Shown: positions 24,378 through 33,299 of the stretch, piece after piece | Layout: each line of letters starts with the position of its first letter | Numbering within the stretch: the stretch's first letter is position 1 | Assembly (NCBI GenBank): GCA_963725615.1 | Contig: CAVRZO010000028.1 | Coordinates: forward strand, 45,554 to 109,553 | Length of the DNA stretch: 64,000 nucleotides | Direction: 5' to 3' | Source of the DNA: JAIQFF01 sp963725615 | GTDB lineage: Bacteria > Acidobacteriota > Terriglobia > Terriglobales > Acidobacteriaceae | Notes under the pieces: model-generated | What the model was told of the DNA's origin: nothing | Seen by the model: the letters and a program-made list of their open reading frames with translations, nothing else | Databases searched by the model: none | Translations under genes and position numbers: made by a program

Positions 24378-25590
24378 AAAAGTTGTGCTCGCATACTCCG
24401 GAGGCCTCGACACCTCCATCATCATTCCCTGGTTGAAAGAGAACTACGCCTACGACGTCATCGCGATGGTCGGAGACGTAGGCCAGGGAGACGACATCGA
24501 AGCTGTCGTCGAAAAGGCCTACAAGACCGGTGCCAGCAAAGTCGTGGTCGAAGACATGCGCGAGGAATTTCTCACCGGATACGTGTTCCCCGCGCTAAGA
24601 GCAGGCGCGGTGTACGAACATAAATATTTGCTTGGCACTTCGTTGGCAAGGCCCGTCATTGCCAAGCACCAGGTCGAGGTGGCTCTCCGCGAGGGTGCGA
24701 CCGCAGTCGCGCACGGGTGCACGGGAAAAGGCAACGATCAGGTCCGCTTTGAACTCACGTACCAGGCGCTTGCTCCGGAACTCAAAGTAATCGCGCCATG
24801 GCGCGAGTGGACGTTGAAGTCGCGTGAAGATTGCCTCGACTATGCCGAGAAGCGGGGAATCTCGGTCACTGCGAGCCGCGAGAAGATTCACAGCCGCGAC
24901 CGCAATCTGTGGCACATCAGCCACGAGGGCGGGGAACTGGAAGATGCCGGCAACGTGCCGCTGCCCAGCACCTGGCAGCTGACTCGTTCGCCGCAGGAAG
25001 CTCCAGACCGCGAGGAACAAGTCGTTATCGGCTTCGAAAAGGGAACTCCGGTTTCCGTGAACGGCATGAAGCTCGATCCCGTTTCGTTGGTCGAGCTGCT
25101 GAATGAAATCGGCGGACGGAATGCCATCGGCCGCATCGATCTGGTGGAGAACCGCTTCGTCGGTATCAAGTCGCGAGGATGCTACGAGACGCCCGGCGGA
25201 ACTCTGCTGATTGCCGCGCACCGCGAACTCGAAGCCCTGTGCCTGGAGCGCGACCTCATGCACTTTAAGCAGCACATCGGCCTCAAGTACGCTGAGTTGG
25301 CGTATTTCGGTCTCTGGTTCACGCCGCTGCGCGAGGCGCTGGACGCGTTCGTTGACAACACGCAGCAGGTAATCACGGGCATGACAACCCTGTCTTTGTA
25401 CAAGGGCAACGTGTCGGTGGTCAGCCGCCACTCGGAGAATTCCCTCTACCGCACCGATCTCTCGTCCTTCACCATGGATGACAGCTACGACCAGAAAGAT
25501 GCCGAAGGGTTCATCCGCATCCTGGGCCTGCCGTCGCGTTCGCGTGCCCGTCTCCGCGCGGAGACTGCGAAGCCCGAGGTAATCCGATGA
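24370..25590 (+). CDS. argG: Argininosuccinate synthase
   Basis: The 406-residue enzyme has the PP-loop LAYSGGLDTS (residues 6-15) that binds ATP, plus GCTGKGNDQVRFE (about 117-129) and the later IGRIDLVENRFVGIKSRG segment. It joins citrulline and aspartate with ATP. ATG 24370 lies five residues before the PP-loop strand, as usual for the family. The 23-codon upstream extension is argF shadow. It overlaps argF by 8 nt and argH by 4 nt. Confidence 0.96.
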   Translation: MAEKVVLAYSGGLDTSIIIPWLKENYAYDVIAMVGDVGQGDDIEAVVEKAYKTGASKVVVEDMREEFLTGYVFPALRAGAVYEHKYLLGTSLARPVIAKHQVEVALREGATAVAHGCTGKGNDQVRFELTYQALAPELKVIAPWREWTLKSREDCLDYAEKRGISVTASREKIHSRDRNLWHISHEGGELEDAGNVPLPSTWQLTRSPQEAPDREEQVVIGFEKGTPVSVNGMKLDPVSLVELLNEIGGRNAIGRIDLVENRFVGIKSRGCYETPGGTLLIAAHRELEALCLERDLMHFKQHIGLKYAELAYFGLWFTPLREALDAFVDNTQQVITGMTTLSLYKGNVSVVSRHSENSLYRTDLSSFTMDDSYDQKDAEGFIRILGLPSRSRARLRAETAKPEVIR

Positions 25591-26990
25591 AGATGTGGTC
25601 GGGACGATTCCGCCAGCCGCTCGATGCCGACTTCGAGCGCTGGCAGCGGTCGTTCGACTTCGACCGGCGTCTGCTGCGGGAAGAGCTGGCCGCCAGCCGC
25701 GCCCACGCGTCTGCCCTGAAGAATGCTGGAATCCTATCTTCGAGCGAGCTGATTTCCATCCTTCAAGGCCTGAAGCAGATTGGCGAAAAGGCCGCCGCAT
25801 CGCCGTCCTTTCTGGACGACAACGAAGCCGAAGACGTGCATCATTTCGTCGAAAAGCAACTGGTCGCGCTGATCGGCGACACGGGATACAAGCTGCACAG
25901 CGGCCGCAGCCGTAACGAACAGATTGCCACCGACCTGCGTCTCTACGTTCGGGCTTCGATTGACCAGATCCGGGCCGACTTGGCGGAGTGGCTGAGCGTT
26001 GCGCTCGATCGCGCCGAACAGGCGGGAGGCGCGGCCATGCCCGCCTACACGCACCTGCAACGTGCGGAGCCCGTGCTGGTGGCGCACTGGCTCCTGGCCT
26101 ACGTTGAAATGTTTCTGCGTGACGCCGACCGCCTGGCTGACTGTCGCAAACGGCTAAATGTTTCGCCCTTGGGCTCGGGCGCCGTGGCCGGGGCGACATT
26201 GCCGCTCGATCGCCGCGCCATGGCGGAAGAACTCGCCTTCGATGCTCCGACCGCCAACAGCATCGACGCTACCAGCGATCGTGATTTCATTCTGGAGTTT
26301 GTAGGAGCGCTTTCTCTTCTCGCCGTGCACCTGAGCCGCTGGGCGGAGGAGATGATTCTTTTTTCATCGCAGGAGTTCGGATTCATCCACCTGCCCGAGG
26401 CCTACTCCACGGGGAGCAGCGCCATGCCGCAAAAGATGAACCCTGACTTGCTCGAGCTCACACGCGGCAAAGCCGCGCGCATCATAGGCGACGCGACGGC
26501 CCTGCTGGTTACGGTAAAAGGCTTGCCCCTGGCCTACAACAAGGACTTGCAGGAGACTCAGCAGCCGCTCTTCGATGCTGCGGGCACCGTGCTGTCGCTG
26601 CTGCCCATGGCCTCCGGCTGGATGAAGGCTGTGGAATTCAACCACGACCGCATGCAGCAAGCCGCGCAGTCCGGCTTCATGAATGCCTGGGCGGGGGCTA
26701 CTTATCTGGTTCGCCGCGGAGTTCCTTTCCGTCTGGCTCACGAAATAGTTGGCAAAGTGGTGCAAACTTGCATCGAAAGAAAGTGTGAATTGGCAGATTT
26801 GCCCTTGGAGGAGCTACGCCAGTTGAATCCAGCTTTTGATCAGGATTTCTATTCCTCTCTAACTTTGCAGGCGGTGCTTGCCATCCACGACGTACCCGGC
26901 GGCACTGCACCGGCCCGAGTTCGTCAGGCCCTTGCCGACGCCAGGGAAAAAGTCGAAGCCATGCGGGAGGACGTCCATGCGCACGCGTGA
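25587..26990 (+). CDS. argH: Argininosuccinate lyase
   Basis: The 467-residue enzyme starts MKMWSGRFRQPLDADFERW as typical ArgH. It has HSGRSRNEQIATDLRLY, a catalytic His in AYTHLQRAEPV, and the fumarase-superfamily signature GSSAMPQKMNPD with the catalytic Ser. The usual KKNPD reads KMNPD here, a change outside the catalytic Ser. It cleaves argininosuccinate to arginine and fumarate. It is coupled to argG (ATGA) and overlaps the following acetyltransferase by 14 nt. Confidence 0.95.
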   Translation: MKMWSGRFRQPLDADFERWQRSFDFDRRLLREELAASRAHASALKNAGILSSSELISILQGLKQIGEKAAASPSFLDDNEAEDVHHFVEKQLVALIGDTGYKLHSGRSRNEQIATDLRLYVRASIDQIRADLAEWLSVALDRAEQAGGAAMPAYTHLQRAEPVLVAHWLLAYVEMFLRDADRLADCRKRLNVSPLGSGAVAGATLPLDRRAMAEELAFDAPTANSIDATSDRDFILEFVGALSLLAVHLSRWAEEMILFSSQEFGFIHLPEAYSTGSSAMPQKMNPDLLELTRGKAARIIGDATALLVTVKGLPLAYNKDLQETQQPLFDAAGTVLSLLPMASGWMKAVEFNHDRMQQAAQSGFMNAWAGATYLVRRGVPFRLAHEIVGKVVQTCIERKCELADLPLEELRQLNPAFDQDFYSSLTLQAVLAIHDVPGGTAPARVRQALADAREKVEAMREDVHAHA

Positions 26991-27486
26991 AGCCCTCCTG
27001 CCGGACGCCGAGCAGATCCATGAACTGATCGCGACCTACTCTCACGATGGGACGCTGCTGCCGCGTACCTTCGCCGAAGTCTGCGAGAACGTGCGCGATT
27101 TCGTCGTCCTCGAAGATCACGGCCACATTATCGGCTGCGGCGCGCTCCATCTTTACGGTCCGCACCTGGCCGAAATTCGCTCCATCACCGTCGATCCCGC
27201 GCGCCAGGGGTCGGGGGGCGGCGAACGCCTGGTGCGGGCGCTGCTGGCGCAGGCCAAGAAACACAATGTGAGTTCGATTTGCCTATTCACGCGCATTCCG
27301 GAATTTTTCGCCCGCCTTGGATTCGCCATGGCGCAGCGTGAGGATCTTCCCGACAAGATCCACAAAGACTGCTGCGTCTGCCCGCGCTTTGACCACTGCG
27401 ATGAAGTCGCCATGGTGCGCGGTGAATTGCCAAAGTTCGCCATGCTTCCTCAGCCTGCCAACTGGCTGGTGAAGATCGAGGTATGA
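26977..27486 (+). CDS. argA: GNAT-type N-acetylglutamate synthase
   Basis: The 169-residue single GNAT domain has the acetyl-CoA loop in VDPARQGSGGGERLVRALL (about 69-87) and the cysteine-bearing signature CCVCPRFDHCDEVAM (about 130-144), characteristic of short NAGS enzymes and of the ArgA portion of ArgH-ArgA fusions. It likely acetylates glutamate to start arginine synthesis. It begins inside the 3' end of argH, overlapping 14 nt in another frame, consistent with evolution of the fusions seen elsewhere. Its stop overlaps argJ (ATGA). The symbol is by function; it lacks the kinase-like domain of E. coli ArgA. Confidence 0.85.
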   Translation: MRTREALLPDAEQIHELIATYSHDGTLLPRTFAEVCENVRDFVVLEDHGHIIGCGALHLYGPHLAEIRSITVDPARQGSGGGERLVRALLAQAKKHNVSSICLFTRIPEFFARLGFAMAQREDLPDKIHKDCCVCPRFDHCDEVAMVRGELPKFAMLPQPANWLVKIEV

Positions 27487-28712
27487 AAGTTCGCGTTCGT
27501 CCCAGCGATAACTTATTCGACAACGCGGCTCTGCCGGCAGGGTTCAGTTTCTCGGCGGCTTGCGCGGGAATCAAGGCCAGCGGTCGGCCTGATCTGGCCC
27601 TGGTCGAGGCCTGTCCGGGCACGACGGCAGCAGCGGTGTTCACCAGGAATCGAGTGGTAGCCGCTCCCCTCGAAGTTGGACGAGCGTCGTTGGCGGCCAG
27701 CCGAGGCCGGATTCGGGCAGTGATCGTAAACTCGGGCAATGCCAACTGCGCCACCGGCAAAGCCGGAGTCCGGGCCTGCCAGCAAGTGTGCCGGGAGTTG
27801 GCCCACCTGCTAAAAGTCCGCCCGAGCGAAATTTTCCCATCCTCCACCGGCATTATCGGCGTCCCTCTGCCGGCGAATAAGATAGTGGCCAGGCTACCCG
27901 ACCTCACTGCGGCACGCGCGGCAACGAAGCTGGGGATGGCTGACTTCGCCCACGCCATCATGACCACTGACACCCGGCCCAAGCTGGCCGGTGCGACTGT
28001 TGAGGCCCGAACGACGGCCGTGAACATCCTGGGAATAGCCAAGGGTGCCGGCATGATCCATCCCCAGCTCGCCACCATGCTGGTCTACCTCTTTACTGAC
28101 GCAGTCGCCAGTCCGGCCGAGCTAAAGCGCGTTTTGTCAGAAACCTGCGAGCAGACCTTCAACTGCATCTCGATAGATGGAGACACCTCGACCAACGATA
28201 CCGTGCTGTTCCTGGCAAGTGGCCAGAGCGGAGTCCGCTTGACGCAGCCAGCGGTGCGTAGGGACTTCGCGCAAGCGCTGTTGCAGGTTTGCCAGTCTCT
28301 GGCCGAGCAGATCGTATCCGACGGCGAAGGGGTCAAGCATGTGATCCGACTCTCGGTCGAGCAGGCAGGCAGTCGCGACGAAGCCCGGGAGGTGGCCCAA
28401 ACCGTGGCTCACTCGCTTCTGGTAAAGACCGCATGGGCGGGCGCCGACCCGAATTGGGGACGGATTCTCGCCGCCACAGGACGGTCGGGGATTGCCCTTG
28501 ACCCGGAGAAAGTCACGATCGAGATTGGCGATCAAACCGTATGCCGCGGCGGCGTGGGCTGCGCCTTCGACGTGAAGAGGGCGCATCAGGCGCTGGCCCA
28601 ACCGCGCTGTGACATTCGCATCGACCTGGGGCGAGGTAGCAGCTCCATACAGTTCCTGACCACCGACCTCACCAGTGAATATGTGCGCATCAACGCGGAC
28701 TATTCCACCTAG
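27483..28712 (+). CDS. argJ: Glutamate N-acetyltransferase / amino-acid acetyltransferase (ArgJ)
   Basis: The 409-residue protein is a self-processing ornithine acetyltransferase. The cleavage motif is IAKGAGMIHPQLATML, with Thr198 as the nucleophile that becomes the N-terminus of the beta chain. It transfers acetyl from N-acetylornithine back to glutamate (and, in bifunctional forms, from acetyl-CoA). GADPNWGRILAATGRSG near residue 320 is also diagnostic. It is the last gene of the operon; the roughly 200 nt that follow hold no clear terminator or gene. With ArgJ present, the upstream GNAT enzyme would only need to replenish acetylglutamate. Confidence 0.95.
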   Translation: MKVRVRPSDNLFDNAALPAGFSFSAACAGIKASGRPDLALVEACPGTTAAAVFTRNRVVAAPLEVGRASLAASRGRIRAVIVNSGNANCATGKAGVRACQQVCRELAHLLKVRPSEIFPSSTGIIGVPLPANKIVARLPDLTAARAATKLGMADFAHAIMTTDTRPKLAGATVEARTTAVNILGIAKGAGMIHPQLATMLVYLFTDAVASPAELKRVLSETCEQTFNCISIDGDTSTNDTVLFLASGQSGVRLTQPAVRRDFAQALLQVCQSLAEQIVSDGEGVKHVIRLSVEQAGSRDEAREVAQTVAHSLLVKTAWAGADPNWGRILAATGRSGIALDPEKVTIEIGDQTVCRGGVGCAFDVKRAHQALAQPRCDIRIDLGRGSSSIQFLTTDLTSEYVRINADYST

Positions 28713-28914
28713 GAGGCGAAGTGGGTGGATGTTGATGGGACTTCTACGCGATTGTCGAGTTCGTAACTACAGTATCTTCCGGATAGCGGTCATAGAAGCA
28801 GTGGCGGTATTAATGGAATTACCCCAACGCGAAGGAGAGCAACGGCAGACGCTGGTAACTCCCCATAACCGGCCGGCGTCTGCCACTCCTGTAGTTCCCC
28901 CGATCAACCCCCCA

Positions 28915-29358
28915 TCAATTCGAACCTGATTTCTTGCCGGGAAAAAATGTTCCACCTGCCAGGACGGTCTGCACCGCCAGCACCAGATCGCGCGCTGCAT
29001 CTCCTTTCGCGACCGCCCCGCGAACTCCCTCCGTGTTGAAATGCCGGAAGAGGTCGTCGGAGAGGTGCAGCGAGAATAGAATGACCGGGATCTGCGGATG
29101 TTCCTGCGTGATTCGAGTCGCGGCTTCAAGGCCGTTCATCACCGGCATGCTGATGTCCATGATGATTACGTCCGGATGAAACTGCAGCGTCTTCTCCAGA
29201 GCTTCCTGCCCGTTACTGGCCTCGGCGCAGACGCTCCAGCCTGGCTGGACCTCCAGCAGATTGCGAATTCCCAGCCGCATTACTTCATGATCGTCCGCTA
29301 CCAGAACTCTGACCCGGGGATGCGGAGAACCATAAACCGTCGTCGTTGCCATATGCAT
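28915..29358 (-). CDS. Stand-alone response regulator receiver protein (NarL-like REC)
   Basis: About 147 residues form a single receiver domain: acidic pair VADDHEVMRLG, phospho-acceptor Asp in VIIMDISMPVMNG, and a conserved Ser in ILFSLHLSDD where Thr/Ser is expected. The Lys position lies in GAVAKGD. It resembles the REC part of NarL/FixJ proteins but ends without a LuxR helix-turn-helix, so output must be by protein interaction or the domain was lost. The start is uncertain (29352, 29358 or GTG 29427). No histidine kinase is nearby. Confidence 0.82.
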   Translation of the reverse strand: MHMATTTVYGSPHPRVRVLVADDHEVMRLGIRNLLEVQPGWSVCAEASNGQEALEKTLQFHPDVIIMDISMPVMNGLEAATRITQEHPQIPVILFSLHLSDDLFRHFNTEGVRGAVAKGDAARDLVLAVQTVLAGGTFFPGKKSGSN

Positions 29359-29638
29359 GATTCGAGTCTGCCAGCCTCGGAAACCACCGCGTGCATCCCA
29401 AAAGCCGGGCTCGGCTTCTGTGCGCACGCAGGCCCTGTCGAGCGGGGTCGCAGCAAGCTGGCCAGATAAATACTAGATGCGATGGTTGATAATCGATCGT
29501 AACTTTGCTGCTTCTCTCCGGCAATGGCTCGGTCGTGCGCAGGGTGGCACAAAAGTGTTAAGGAAATCTCTTAGAAGACGCGAACCAGAAACTGGAAACT
29601 GTGGGTAGTGGCAGTTTGCGTAAAAACAACCCCACACC

Positions 29639-29738
29639 TTGTCATTCCGAAGCCGGGTCTATCGGCGAGGAATCTGCCTGCTGCCGCCAGCAAAGCAGCA
29701 GATTCCTCGCGCGACAAAGCCGCGCTTCGGAATGACAA
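29639..29738. repeat. 100-bp imperfect palindrome (TTGTCATTCCGAAG ... CTTCGGAATGACAA)
   Basis: The outer arms (29639-29652 and 29725-29738) are perfectly inverted 14-mers. Inner arms CGAGGAATCTGC (29666-29677) and GCAGATTCCTCG (29698-29709) are also perfect. It resembles a small MITE/BIME. The rest of the 29359-29872 gap holds no gene that could be supported. Confidence 0.8.
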
Positions 29739-29872
29739 TTCTTTGGGGATTTCCAGTTACACCACGACGAAACCTTCCCAACCTTTCATCGCATGCGACG
29801 ATCCTGTATCTTTACCAGTCGCGTGGTCGTGACTTCGATCCGAACCGACAGGCTGCAGACTCAGGACAAAAA

Positions 29873-31579
29873 ATGAAAACCGCATTGCTTCGCCCTGTGG
29901 CTTTCGCCACGCTGTTCGTGCTGTTCGCTCTCCCGCAGTCTGTCGCTGCGCAGTCGAAGCCCGCTGCCGATCTCATCATCCGCAACGCCAAAGTCTGGAC
30001 CGTGGACAAAGACCATTCCACCGCGCAGGCGGTTGCGGTGTTAGGTGACCGGATCGTAGCGGTTGGTTCCAACGCCGATGTCGAAGCCTGGCACGGCCCT
30101 CAAACCCGCACCATTGACGCATCCGGAAAATTATTGCTGCCGGGCTTCAACGACTCTCACGTACATTTTGTTGACGGCGGCCTGTCGCTCGACAGCGTGC
30201 AACTCAATGACGCCACCAGCGCCACGGAATTTGCCCGTCGCATTGGCGAACAGGCCAGGAAGACGCCCAAAGGCGAGTGGGTCACGAGCGGCGATTGGGA
30301 TGAGACCAAGTGGACTCCAGCAGCCATGCCCACCAAGGAATTGATCGATCCGCTGACTCCGGACACTCCCGTATTTGTGTCTCGCTACGACGGCCACATG
30401 GCGCTGGCCAACTCGGTCACGCTGCGGCTGGCAGGCATCACCGCCCAGACTCCGGACCCTCCCGGCGGCGTCATCGTGCACGATGCTCAGGGCAATCCCA
30501 CGGGCGCGCTGAAAGATGCCGCCATGGACTACGTCTATAAAATCGCGCCGCCGCTTTCTCACGATGCTCGGCTGCGGGCAGTCAAGCGCGCCCTGGCTCA
30601 TGCCGCCTCGCTTGGCGTCACCAGCGTGCAGCACATGAATCCGGAATACGACGACATCGCCGTGTACGCCGAGTTGCTGGAGCGCGGAGAGTTGACCGCG
30701 CGCATCTATGCCGCGCCGCTTATTACCGGCGTCGACGATCAGGTGAAAATCGGTATCCGGCACGCCTTTGGGGGCCCATTTCTGCGCATCGGCGCCCTCA
30801 AGGCTTACGCAGACGGCTCTCTCGGTTCTTCCACCGCCTACTTCTTCGAGCCCTTCAGCAATCAACCCAACAACCACGGCTTGCTCTCCGATGAAATGCA
30901 TCCGGTTTCGCTGATGCGGGACCGCATGATGAAAGCCGACGCATCCGGATTGCAGCTTTGCACGCACGCCATCGGTGACCAGGGAATTTCAACCATCCTC
31001 GACCTGTATAGCGAAATCGTGAAAGCCCACGGCGAGAGCGACCGCCGTTTTCGCATCGAACACGCACAGCACATGGCGGCAAAAGATTTCGATCGCTTCG
31101 CCCAATTGCACGTGATCGCCTCGATGCAGCCCTACCATGCCATTGATGATGGACGCTGGGCCGAAGAACGCATCGGCCACGACCGCGCCAGCCGCACCTA
31201 CGCGTTTCGCACTTTTCTGAACCATGGCGTGCGTCTCGCCTTCGGCACTGACTGGAACGTGGCTCCCCTCAATCCCATGCTGGGTCTCTACGCCGCTGTG
31301 ACCCGCGCGACCTTGGACGGCAAGAATCCCAACGGCTGGTTTCCCGAGCAGAAACTCACAATTGCGGAGGCCGTCGAAGCCTACACCATGGGTTCCGCCT
31401 ACGCGGAATTTCAGGAAAAAGACAAGGGGTCGATTACGCCCGGCAAGTTGGCGGATATGGTTCTGCTCAGTGGCGACGTCTTTACCATCGAGCCGGTAAA
31501 AATCCGTGAGGTCCGGATTCTCACGACCTGGGTGGGCGGAAAGATAGTGTGGGACGCCGCGCAGAAAAGCGGTAATTGA
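29873..31579 (+). CDS. Secreted amidohydrolase (YtcJ-like, amidohydrolase family 3)
   Basis: The 568-residue protein has a signal peptide (about residues 1-25, ending SVAAQ) and then an amidohydrolase. LPGFNDSHVHFVDGG contains the metal-binding HxH, FRIEHAQHM a further His, and FGTDWNVAPLNPM the catalytic Asp. The composite beta domain is formed by the N- and C-terminal strands (LADMVLLSGDVFTI). The family hydrolyses amide or formamide bonds of small molecules; the substrate is unknown. CAGGA lies before the ATG at 29873, and the upstream in-frame extension would run through the palindrome, so it is rejected. Confidence 0.87.
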   Translation: MKTALLRPVAFATLFVLFALPQSVAAQSKPAADLIIRNAKVWTVDKDHSTAQAVAVLGDRIVAVGSNADVEAWHGPQTRTIDASGKLLLPGFNDSHVHFVDGGLSLDSVQLNDATSATEFARRIGEQARKTPKGEWVTSGDWDETKWTPAAMPTKELIDPLTPDTPVFVSRYDGHMALANSVTLRLAGITAQTPDPPGGVIVHDAQGNPTGALKDAAMDYVYKIAPPLSHDARLRAVKRALAHAASLGVTSVQHMNPEYDDIAVYAELLERGELTARIYAAPLITGVDDQVKIGIRHAFGGPFLRIGALKAYADGSLGSSTAYFFEPFSNQPNNHGLLSDEMHPVSLMRDRMMKADASGLQLCTHAIGDQGISTILDLYSEIVKAHGESDRRFRIEHAQHMAAKDFDRFAQLHVIASMQPYHAIDDGRWAEERIGHDRASRTYAFRTFLNHGVRLAFGTDWNVAPLNPMLGLYAAVTRATLDGKNPNGWFPEQKLTIAEAVEAYTMGSAYAEFQEKDKGSITPGKLADMVLLSGDVFTIEPVKIREVRILTTWVGGKIVWDAAQKSGN

Positions 31580-31909
31580 CCACTTCCACTCGGCAGACAC
31601 TGCCAATCTACACGCCTAGCTTCGGCGGATTCTCTGTTGGCGAGAAGTGTTTTACACAGGTCAGGATGTACTAACGGCCATCTTGACACCTTCCCAATTG
31701 GGGCGTAACTTTCATTAAATTTTTTTAATGCTCGGCGCGGGTACGTCGAAAGCCGCGCCCACAGCCACTTCTAGACCGTAACGATCGCAAGCAGCGCCGC
31801 CAAAACCTTTTGGTGGGGTCGAAACGGCAGATCCAAAAACGCGCCTCTCCCAAGTAACGAACCTGGCTGACGCCAGGAGTGTCTCTCTACGCGTGCACGG
31901 AGGTGCAGC
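31580..31909. other. Intergenic region without a supported gene
   Basis: 330 nt between the amidohydrolase and the di-haem oxidoreductase locus. Visible are an AT-rich ATTAAATTTTTTTAAT palindrome near 31716 and a GGAGGT ribosome site at its right end serving the next gene. Nothing else stands out. Confidence 0.5.
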
Positions 31910-33298
31910 TTGAAACAAGCAAATTTGCTGGCGATCGCCGGTATCGCTTTGACCGTGATCTTGAATCCGGGAACCATTGCGGCTCAGCACGACCCCGGGC
32001 CGCGTCCAGTCGCTCCAGATGCGGCGCCCCTGCCTTATTCGGAGCTAAGTCAAGACCTGCAGTCCTTTTTCACCGCCGCCATGAGTGACTTCATGGAAAT
32101 CGACTCGGTGAGCGGAACGATATCCGGAGAAGACGGTTCCGGTTTGGGGCCGACCTTCAACGGCAACAGCTGTGCCCAATGTCATGCCTTCCCGGTGGTC
32201 GGCGGCAGCAGCCCGGCCAGGAACCCGCAGGTTGAACTCGCCAACCTGGACCAGGCCAAGAATACCGTCCCCTCATTTATTACGAGCGAAGGCCCGGTGC
32301 GGGAGGTGCGATTTGTCCGCAACCCCGACGGTTCGCCCGATGGCGGGGTGCATGGCTTGTTCACCATCAGGGGCCGAACGGACGCTGTCGGGTGTGATCT
32401 GAGGCAGCCTAATTTCGCCCAGCAACTTGCCGCCGGCAACGTGATTTTCCGGATCCCTACTCCCACCTTTGGTCTCGGGTCTGGTAGAAGCCACTCCCGA
32501 TTCAACTCTGCAGGCCAACGTGGCGGCGAACCGCCAGATCAAGTCTCAACTGGGTATCAATGGCATTCTCAATACCAGCGGCAACGACGGTACCGTCACT
32601 CGCTTTGGCTGGAAGGCACAGAACAAGTCATTGATGGTCTTCGCGGGTGAAGCCTATAACGTTGAGCAGGGCGTCTCGAATGAGGCGTTCGGCAATGAGC
32701 GCGCTGCCGCCGCAGGCTGCGTGTTCAACGGATCCCCGGAAGACGCCACCAAGATCGAACGGCAATACCACAGGGACGGCGGCGGAGATGTCATCGGACC
32801 TGGTGAACTTCGCCGCCTTCATGCGCTTCTCCGCGCCGCCGGCGCCGGGTGCAATGTCGGCCTCGGCGAAGAACGGCGCCAGCCTGTTTAACGGCGTCGG
32901 TTGTGGCCTTTGTCACACCGCCACTTTGACCACGCGGGAAGTCAAAATTCAGCGGCATGTCAAATGTTACCTATCACCCATTTTCCGACTTCGCCCTGCA
33001 CCACATGGGCTCGGGTTTGTCGGATGGCGTCAGTCAGGGGGCGGCCGGTCCGGACCAGTTCCGCACGGCTCCGCTCTGGGGTCTCGGCCAGCGCCTCTTC
33101 TTCCTGCATGACGGACGGACCTCCGACCTGTTGCAGGCGATTCAGGCACATGCTTCGGATTGCGGTAGCAGCCGCTTCCGTTTTGGAGGAAACACCAGCC
33201 AAAGCTGTGGATCGGAAGCCAACGATGTGATCCGCAGATTCAACTCGCTCAACCGCTCACAGATGCAGGATGTGTTGAATTTCCTGCGTTCGTTGTAA
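31910..33298 (+). pseudogene. Di-haem oxidoreductase (thiol oxidoreductase-like, DUF1111/DHOR), three frameshifts
   Basis: A GGAGGT-preceded TTG start opens a signal peptide (ending GTIAAQ) and a cytochrome-type protein with haem motifs CAQCH and CGLCH. The homology runs through three frames: 31910 to about 32480 (ending PTPTFGLG), about 32481 to 32760 (LVEATPDSTLQA onward), about 32765 to 32934 (TGTAAEMSSDLVNFAAFMRF, CGLCHTATLTT), and about 32936 to 33298 (GKSKFSGMSNVTYHPFSDF to the C-terminus). Each junction is explained by one extra base (for instance T near 32479 and C near 32935); together they total three bases. Intact members are periplasmic c-type cytochromes of unknown substrate. Either a decaying gene or accumulated sequence errors. 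Confidence 0.85.
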
Positions 33299-33299
33299 C

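Noticed and set aside
24595..26199. 534-codon minus-strand ORF
   Set aside because: Antisense to argG and argH; composition is Arg/Pro-rich shadow.
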